A DNA stretch of 64,000 bases from Isoetes taiwanensis (Eukaryota > Streptophyta > Lycopodiopsida > Isoetales > Isoetaceae): positions 17,468,386 through 17,532,385 of the forward strand of contig JAJEKV010000003.1 in the NCBI GenBank assembly GCA_021234155.1, in the 5' to 3' direction. This document shows positions 57,331 to 64,000 of this stretch, piece by piece. Below the pieces are notes generated by a model, which saw only the letters and a list, made by a program, of their open reading frames with translations, had not been told where the DNA came from and made no database searches. How positions within the stretch are numbered: position 1 is the first letter of the stretch; each line of letters starts with the position of its first letter. Made by a program: the position numbers and the translations under genes.

Positions 57331-58063
57331 GATTCCTTGGTAACTTATTTGCAGCACGGAAGTCTCCCAAAGAACATGAAAGCGAGCCATATCAGAAGGT
57401 TCGAAGAAAGAAGCTCAAGCTTCAAAACTTTTAGGGAAGTCATTCGCAAAACCAAGAAGGATGGTGTGATGCTTAGATGTGAGAACCAAGTTGAGGGAGA
57501 ATTGGTCTTGGAAGCATGCCACGAGGGAATATGTGGAGGGCATTATATAGCACATACTGCTGTTAAAATAACAATAAGATCAAGATATTATTGGCCCAGC
57601 TTACTCAAGATTTCTATGAGAAACCAAGAGATGTTACAAATGTCAAATCTTTAGCAAGAGAGTATTACAAGCTGTTGCACTGAAGCCATGACATCTCCTT
57701 GTCCGTTTCAAATGTGAGGATTAGACATTCTTCTGGTCATCATGAATGCATCATTGTTGTAACAGATTATTTTACCAAATGGGTTCAGGCCATGCCATTC
57801 AAGCAGGCAAATGCTATTACAATAGCTAGATTCTTACACGGGAACATCTGCTCTAGTCAAATTTGGCATTCCACTTAACTTGGAACTCATAAGGGCACTC
57901 AATTCATGAATGATTGCTAATTTGTTAAAAAATTTGGAGATCAAGCACATCAAAAGTTCTGCCTATTATCTTCAATGCAATGGTCAAGTTGAGTCAACAA
58001 ACAAGGTACTCAAAAATACACTTAAGAAAATAGCTTATCTTTTTTAAAAAGGAACTGGCATCT
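57301..58063 (+). pseudogene. Second Gypsy family: integrase region, copy A
   Basis: 57304-57654 encodes the end of RNase H/linker and the zinc-binding part (LEACHEGICGGHYIAHT, YYWPSLLKI). From 57655 to 58060 the integrase core can be followed through stops (TDYFTKWVQAMPFKQANA; SAYYLQCNGQVESTNKVL, with the catalytic Glu). It stops exactly where an LTR fragment begins at 58064. Confidence 0.75.
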
Positions 58064-59125
58064 TGTGATGCTGCCCGAACCTATACGATGCTCCCATCAT
58101 ATAAACACGCTCCCCTCCCATGGTAACTCAATCACTACGGAAAGCCCCCCTCTAACTCGGACCACTTGTGATGGGCAAGTGTCGGGGTGAAGGGCACGGA
58201 GATGTCATTCGTCCCACGCCTTCTATGGGAAATCCTATATAGCAGAAGCTTACATATATGTTAGCATCTAGCAACAATATACATAATAATATACCACCTC
58301 GAAGGGTGGCCCACTCATCAAGGCAACACCAATATAATACCAATATAATGAAATGCATCATAAATGAGGGTTCTACCTTGGGCTCTGACTCCAAGGGGAT
58401 CAACTGACGGTCAGAGCATCCAGATAACAACAGACGGAATCATGACAATGGCGTTAACTGGCATAGAACAATGGCTAGAGCAGTCCACTCCATCCACTCC
58501 ATCCGCCCCTCCTGTGCAGATAGGCTGAAATATGCTTTGGTGTGATTGTAGCCTTCTGGAGATGTAATCCCATAGAATCACCCTATGAGACTACTCCAAG
58601 TCATATCTCCCCAGTCCGATGAGGCAAAAATGGGACAAGTCCCTTCTCAGAGCACAATGGTTTTATAGGTGTGCTAGAGGATCGTGACACCACTGGCGTC
58701 CATGCATCCATACCTGACTTACCCCCCTAAATATATGGGTCGTCTCACCGCACCTAGTAAGTCCAGGGCATCCCTCTAGATGGTACATGTGAACCAGGGG
58801 GTGTCAAACCCACATCCGGCCCATATGCGGTGACCAACTATAAGCATAGCACACTATAGAAGCCTCAGTAATCACGTTTAGCAAGGCTCCACCTCAACTT
58901 CACTATGGTGTCTGTTATCTGGTGCTCAATCACAGCATAACCTCCACAGCTGGGTGGGCTCTTGTACATAGGTCGCATTTAACGAGATTTAAAGGATTCT
59001 ATTTAGGAGCATATCTACTATAGATGGCCTTTTCTCTACCCTCTTAATTCCCATAACACAAGAAGAATAAAAAGAGAGCATCTCCTATACATACATCTAT
59101 TCATTCCCAACTTGATCAGAGCCAC
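58064..59125 (-). repeat. LTR fragment of the family seen at 46444-47973
   Basis: Begins TGTGATGCTGCCC and shares ACGATGCTCCCATC, TCTCCCCAGTCCGATG, GCTGGGTGGGCTCTTGTACA and other blocks with 46444-47400, in the same orientation. It continues to about 59120, where the second integrase copy begins. The LTR start coincides with the break of copy A, so this is an insertion junction. Confidence 0.7.
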
Positions 59126-60299
59126 ATCCTTAATAATGGTGCAAAAGTTGACAAGGAAGGTGTGTTATTGAGATGTGTGCATCCTGGAGAAGCCAAAATG
59201 ATTATTGAAGCTTGTCATGAAGGCATCTGTGGAGGACACTTTGCTGCTGATACAACTGCAAAGAAAATTTTGAGGTCTGGATATTTTTGGCCTACTCTTT
59301 TTAAGGATTGTTATAATGCCATTAAGTGTTGTCATAAATGCCAAATTTTTGGCAAAAGGATATTGCAACCGGCTCCTCTCACTGCTATAACTTCTCCAGG
59401 GCCATTTCAAACATGGGGGGCTTGACTTTATAGGTCCAATAGATCCTCCCTCATCTGCTTAACACAAATTTATTCTAGTTGCTACAGATTATTTCACAAA
59501 GTGGGCTGAAGCAGTCCCACTTAGAGAGACAAATGCTTTTACTACATCAAGATTTCTCCATGAGAATATTTGTGCCAGATTTGGAATTCCCTTTAAAATT
59601 GTCTCTGATAGGGGAAGTCAATTCATGAACCAAACCATTGCTTTGCTGCTAGCCACTCTCAAAGTCAAGCACACTAAAAGTTCAGCATACTACCCTCAAG
59701 GAAATGGTCAAGCTGAGTCAACTAACAAGGTTTTGAAGTCAATCCTTAAGAAAACCATTAGCATCTCCAAAAGAGATTGGCACTTGAAGCTGCATGATGC
59801 ATTATGGGCATATAGGACCACCATTAAAGCATCTACTAAACATACACCCTTCAGTCTTGTTTATGGCATAGAATCTATTGTGCCAATCGAGCTTGAGCTG
59901 CCATCTTTTAAGTTGGCTTATCAAATAAATTTAGAAATGGAGGACGCACTAAGAGAAAGGTGTATAAGGTTGATGCAGTTGGAAGAACACGGGTATGAAG
60001 CTGAGAATGCAGTTCTGATAAAAAAAGCCAAAGACATAGCAGCATTTAAAGCTGCTCATAAGCTCCAAGGTACCCTCAAAACAGGTGAATTGGTTCTTAA
60101 ATGGAATAAGGCAAGGGAAGATGTAGCAGCAAAATTTGAGAATCTTTGGGAAGGGCATTTTGAGGTAATCGGGATAGCAGATAAAGATTCCTATTGGTTG
60201 AAGGATGTTCTTAATGGTAGAGAGTTGTTAAATCCCATCAACATTTTGCACTTGAAGAGGTACTGGCAACAACATGTTGCCTTGAGTTTGTTTAGTTAA
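59126..60299 (+). pseudogene. Second Gypsy family: integrase region, copy B
   Basis: 59162-59422 encodes a complete HHCC zinc-binding region (ACHEGICGGHF...CCHKCQ). After a one-base shift at about 59420, 59425-59625 gives LDFIGPIDPP with the first Asp, then a TAA at 59460-59462 and VSDRGSQFMNQ with the second Asp. 59625-60299 is open for 224 codons with YYPQGNGQAESTNKVL (Glu) and the C-terminal GHFEVIGIADKDSYWL module, ending in TAA. It is closely related to copy A but not the continuation of it, because both contain the zinc finger and core. Confidence 0.82.
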
Positions 60300-60999
60300 A
60301 AATGTATTGAGAATTTGTAGGTAGAGTAGTCTAGTTTGCTTTTGAACTGATTATAATTGCAAAACATAAAAACAAAAGAAGAAAAGACAAAAAATAATGC
60401 AAGTGTGCTTTAAGAGTTAGTTTGTGTTCTTAGATTAAAGAAGTTATTTAGCTAGAATTATTTATGTTCAAGGTTTGCAAGGACAGGGAGATCCATGCAG
60501 GTGGCATCTTGTATAAGGCTCAAGTTATGTGTGCTTATTGCTCAAGTTCTGATTTCCATGCAGGTGCATCTGAATTTGTATTCACACATGTCATGTTCAC
60601 ACATTCTCTTCCATACTTCTCCATACTGTTAGCTGCTGCCATTCCTACCATAACAGCAGCTCATTGTGCTAACAAGCATATTGTCACATGCAGGAACACT
60701 CTTCATATATTCGTTCCACAATAACCTACTCAAGATTTGCCCTGATCCACCTGAGACACTTCAATTCAACAATTTCCCATCAAATACACCATACTGCTGT
60801 CATGTCCCCATCTAGCAGTGTTATTTTTCGAATAATAATCTCATTTGTCGATCCTATGGCCCAGATTATATGTTGGGGCCTCTGAGAACCTCTCGTTTCG
60901 CTTATAGTCATTTATCATTAGAGGCGCCTATGATTTTGAAATATGAAATACGAGTTCACCTAAGGTTTTGAGGGAATATCTAACCTCTATACGGCTTTG
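60300..60999. other. Gene-free stretch
   Basis: No supportable gene. Around 60930-61030 two short related units (both containing GAATATGAAATACG or GAAATATGAAATACG and CCTAAG) form a degenerate repeat. No LTR or polypurine tract for the element ending at 60299 is clear. Confidence 0.4.
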
Positions 61000-61728
61000 C
61001 CTAAGATTTTAGAATATGAAATACGGGGGTTTTGATATTCGGCTTCATCTGCAAAATCCCTTCGCAAGTTACACCTAAGCTTGTACTTCTCTTCTATGGC
61101 ATCTGCTAAACGACTGCAGTAAATTTCAGAAAAAGTTAGGCTTCCTTCCATCCTTAGAGCTTCCTCTTCGATCTTCACGAGTCTGCCCTCGGCCTCTACC
61201 TTCATCTCCTGAAGTTTTCTCATCCTGCTCATGAGGCTCTGGGGATGTTCCTGTCAAATGCATTCAAAGGGGTTTCCTTCGACTGTATTTTCAGTGAATC
61301 TTTATAGGAGTCTGCTGCAAAAGAAGCCCAATTCACAAGGTACTCTTTCTTGTTTGCTAAAGCTTTGCTTGTATGCTGCCAAGCAAAAGCTCTTGCAAAC
61401 TGTGTTCAAACTTCATTGTTTACCAGTTTCTTCTGGTACATTTTGTGGACAAGCTCTCCCAATTCCGACCTAAAAGCTGGCTGACCAAACTGATCTTCAT
61501 TTTCCCATTATCTAATGGGCTGCTCCAAACCTGCAGCCAATCAGACTCACTCACGTCCTCGGGCTTCAACTGCTTGGGCTTTTTCCCATCTGCATATAAG
61601 CCACGAAAAGTGGCGAACTCATACTCTGTTCTAGCCACTGGAAGCTGTAACGGAAGAGAAAACAAGTTAGAATTCAAAGCAAACCCCCAAAAAAATCGAT
61701 TATTTACCTTCTTCAGCATGTAATCCAT
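61000..61728 (-). pseudogene. Decayed small gene, unknown family, short first exon
   Basis: ATG at 61726-61728 opens MDYMLKK (exon 61728-61708), with a GTAAAT donor. Acceptor GTTACAG leads to exon 2 at 61644, which reads LPVARTEYEFATFRGLYADGKK...EDVSESDWLQVWSSPLDNGKMK. Then a one-base shift gives FRSELGELVHKMYQKKL, TGA (where CGA would fit), QFARAFAWQHTSKALANKKEY and, after another shift, a charged tail rich in Glu, Asp, Arg and Ser. Like the protein at 44559-45069, it has a compact domain plus a charged tail, but the sequences are not obviously homologous. Confidence 0.45.
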
Positions 61729-62002
61729 GGCTGTAGCAAAAAAGCAATAGGCGCCCGATTGATTTAAATACTACTGAATGCAAAGATCAAACAGACTCAA
61801 AACTAAGCGCTTGATCGGAATAAGCAAACCCAAAATTGAAGTCTGCAAATAGGCTACGAATTTTCGACATCATTGAGAATTATAGCCAGAGGTGATTTTG
61901 CGTGCATTACGAGGCTCGTCGGAACCCTTCACGATGATTCAGTGGCAGCCTTCATTCATACCCGTCGCCAGTCTTCACTGAACTGTATGGCCCGTCGAAG
62001 GC

Positions 62003-62690
62003 AAAAAAGCAGCACTCAGACGAGGCTCCATGAATTTCCAGTAAGGGAAATCCAATGGGCATATGAATTTTGCAGAAGTACCTATCAGATGAACATTCTT
62101 TGGTGGTTCTTAGAGATGCACAACATGCAGATGACAGACAGGCAATTCGAGTTCTACAGGGAATGTTACTACTACCATAGGGGCAAGGCTGATGCACATG
62201 GAAATCTTCTACTCATCATGGCTACCTCTTGTGTGGATGATCTTCTGGAGGCTTTGGACTGGGGAAAGAATACCAACCACATCCTTCAACCAGCCTTCAC
62301 AGACCACTTCACCTTCCTCGACCACTGAAAATATCCAATCTCTGAATCCATCTGCTTTGCTTACATATTTTGGCTCAATTGTGTTTTCACAGGTTTTCAA
62401 AATGATCACTGAAGCTGTCTGGAGCAGATAGAGAAGACTTCAAAAAGAGATCTGAACTCTTAATTTTGTTGATGTTAATCTGCATCCAAAATTAAAATTA
62501 GCCAAGTACTCAAACTTTTGGCTGTTTTGTCTGTTTGCGGTTTTATATTAAATCACTTCATTAGCTACTGTCTAGTAACTATAGCAACACTCTGTTGCCA
62601 TCAATGTATCTCCTGATCTTTAATTAATGAAAAAAATATCTCATTCTCTCAAAAAAAAAAAAAAAAAAAAAAAGCAGCACTCAGACGAGG
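62003..62690 (+). mobile_element. Retroposed cDNA-like insert with 23-bp target-site duplication
   Basis: GCAGCACTCAGACGAGG preceded by six A occurs at 62003-62025 and again at 62668-62690. Between them is an insert that ends in a long poly(A) (62651-62673). This is the signature of LINE-mediated target-primed reverse transcription. The insert (62026-about 62667) holds the last 100 codons of a protein (FPVREIQWAYEFCRS, NILWWFLEMHNMQMT, SCVDDLLEALDW, stop at 62326-62328), then about 320 bp of 3' UTR-like sequence. The insertion interrupts a short ATG frame starting at 61987. The protein family is not recognised. It is probably a 5'-truncated processed pseudogene or the 3' end of a retroelement. 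Confidence 0.8.
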
Positions 62691-62749
62691 TGCTGAGGAG
62701 GTGCTGGAATTTCGCTTTTTTGTACACCACCAATAAAAAAAGTCCCACG

Positions 62750-63070
62750 TACTTTGCAGATGGGCTAGATGGGGTTCTGGCATGACTATAACCTGCCGGA
62801 GATGTAGTCTTATGGTATCACCCATTGGGACTACTCCGGATTGCATCTCCCCAGTCCAATGAGGTAGGAAGGGTTGCATCTCCCCTTCTGAGAGAATAAT
62901 GGCTCCATGGACGGCTAGAGGATCGTGGCGACACACGTCCACGGGGGACCTCCCTCCACTTTGCCACTAATCCCGTTATGTGGTGCTAAGTACTCCATAG
63001 CCCCCGTAGCTGGGTGGGCTCTTTTGCACAAGCCACACCTAGTAGGAACTAAGGGATCTATGTGGTAGGT
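62750..63070 (-). repeat. LTR fragment, third copy of the 46444-47973 family
   Basis: Shares TGCAGATGGGCT, GCCGGAGATGTAGTC, GCATCTCCCCAGTCC, GAGGATCGTGGCG and GCTGGGTGGGCTCTT with the other copies in the same orientation. Both ends are truncated. Confidence 0.65.
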
Positions 63071-64000
63071 GGAGTCATGTATGAACCCAAAAAACTAGCA
63101 TGCGCTCTTGAGGTAGACGAAGACTCGATATGAAGCGACCACAGGACACTCACTAGCTCTAAACAAGAAACCAAAAGAAGGCAACACCAAGAAGTCAAGG
63201 GAAGGACGTCAGATGGGTCAAACACATCTACGCAGCATACAAGATCTGGGACACACACAAAACCAAATACATGCAACCACGAGGACAGGGAAGAACGTCA
63301 GACACACAAAGAAGCATCCACGCGACACCAAGCACAAGCACCAAAAGAGACAAAGGGGAGTGGGAGAGGGAACCAACTCTTGGGAGAGGGTTACGGGATG
63401 TCAATCATAAAGCACACACTCACCCCCCAAACATAGGATCCATCAAGCCCTAAGAGATCTAGACCGGCGGGACTGACCCTCAAGATGCTAGATGGGTGTT
63501 AATTTTAATCATTCTTGAAACCACATCAGACCCTAATGGTCCCCATAGATTCCCTCCGTACGGGGGGTCAAAGGAAGTGGGACCTTCCCCCTTTGAAAGC
63601 CACGTCACCCAAAAAATACCATTATAGTACTGCCACTGTATCGCCATCTAAAGCTTGACGAGGCAGAAGTGCTAGGGGACATAAACTACTTATTCTAATT
63701 TTTTACTTGTTCCTTATTTATTTATTTTTTTATTTTTATTTTTTATTTTTTTTGGGGCCTGGTTGTCACTTTGTAGCAGGAGAGAGATGCGAAAAGTAGC
63801 AACCAATGACACGAGGCACAATACTTGGCAGATGGGGGGCTTTGTACCTCCACCATCCCCATTTACATGGAGGATCCCATATATGGGTTAAATAACATAA
63901 TACTTTTGGGGGGGGCACTTTTTATATGTAGCCACATAGCACACACTATTGGTGTCCCCATACTTGGATAAAATCAAGGCTAGCCATAACATGTAAATAA
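63071..64000. other. Gene-free stretch
   Basis: No supportable gene. A-rich sequence with short open frames at 63210-63450, a T-rich run (TTTATTTATTTTTTTATTTT, about 63715-63752) and GC-richer LTR-like sequence at 63530-63660. Confidence 0.4.

Overview
The window looks like TE-rich nuclear DNA of a land plant. It holds two long, spliced, conserved plant genes with GT-AG introns (plus one GC-AG intron), several plant-type Ty3/Gypsy and Copia remnants primed by initiator tRNA-Met, a TRIM element, and an antisense LINE inside an intron. The large introns and dense decayed repeats would suit a gymnosperm or other large-genome plant, but the sequence alone does not fix the taxon.

Layout. 1-6467: decayed repeats, a complete 454-bp TRIM (1187-1640), and a fossil coiled-coil reading frame whose stops are mostly TAG/TAA in place of CAG/CAA (5100-5960). 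6468-21755: a 20-exon VPS52 gene (GARP/EARP vesicle tether) whose exons join in frame to 741 codons; its introns hold a Copia remnant and an antisense LINE. 21756-26650: non-coding repeats and hairpins. 26650-33119: a 5'-truncated, frameshifted chromodomain Gypsy element with a 3' LTR of about 2.6 kb. 33120-40150: A-rich, degenerate tandem repeats with no gene.

40160-46240 is the most unusual part. It is a compact cluster, mostly on the minus strand. Read in minus-strand order it has: (i) a small, highly charged protein whose N-terminus is MARTKQTAR, identical to the first residues of histone H3; (ii) a 149-residue protein of unknown family with a charged tail; (iii) a coiled-coil plus RING-H2-like segment, an FCP1/NIF-type HAD phosphatase-like domain and a Ulp1 (C48) SUMO-protease-like domain. 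A truncated plus-strand reading frame converges on it. Most parts carry frameshifts or stops, but the Ulp1 exons are intact. Two 75-bp units with inverted-repeat ends lie upstream of the H3-mimic gene. I interpret this as a decayed composite element or chromatin/SUMO-related cassette that I cannot assign to a known family.

46431-47973 is an LTR with primer-binding site on the minus strand; fragments of the same family recur at 58064-59125 and about 62750-63070. 49170-52459 is a complete nine-exon BAR (AH) domain protein of the Arabidopsis At2g33490 type. 54177-57330 is a decayed Gypsy element whose gag resembles Sushi/Tcn1-type elements more than the usual seed-plant lineages. 57301-60299 holds two copies of another Gypsy integrase region separated by an LTR fragment. 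61000-61728 (minus) is a decayed small gene of unknown family. 62003-62690 is a retroposed, poly(A)-tailed cDNA-like insert flanked by a 23-bp target-site duplication. The last kilobase has no gene I can support.
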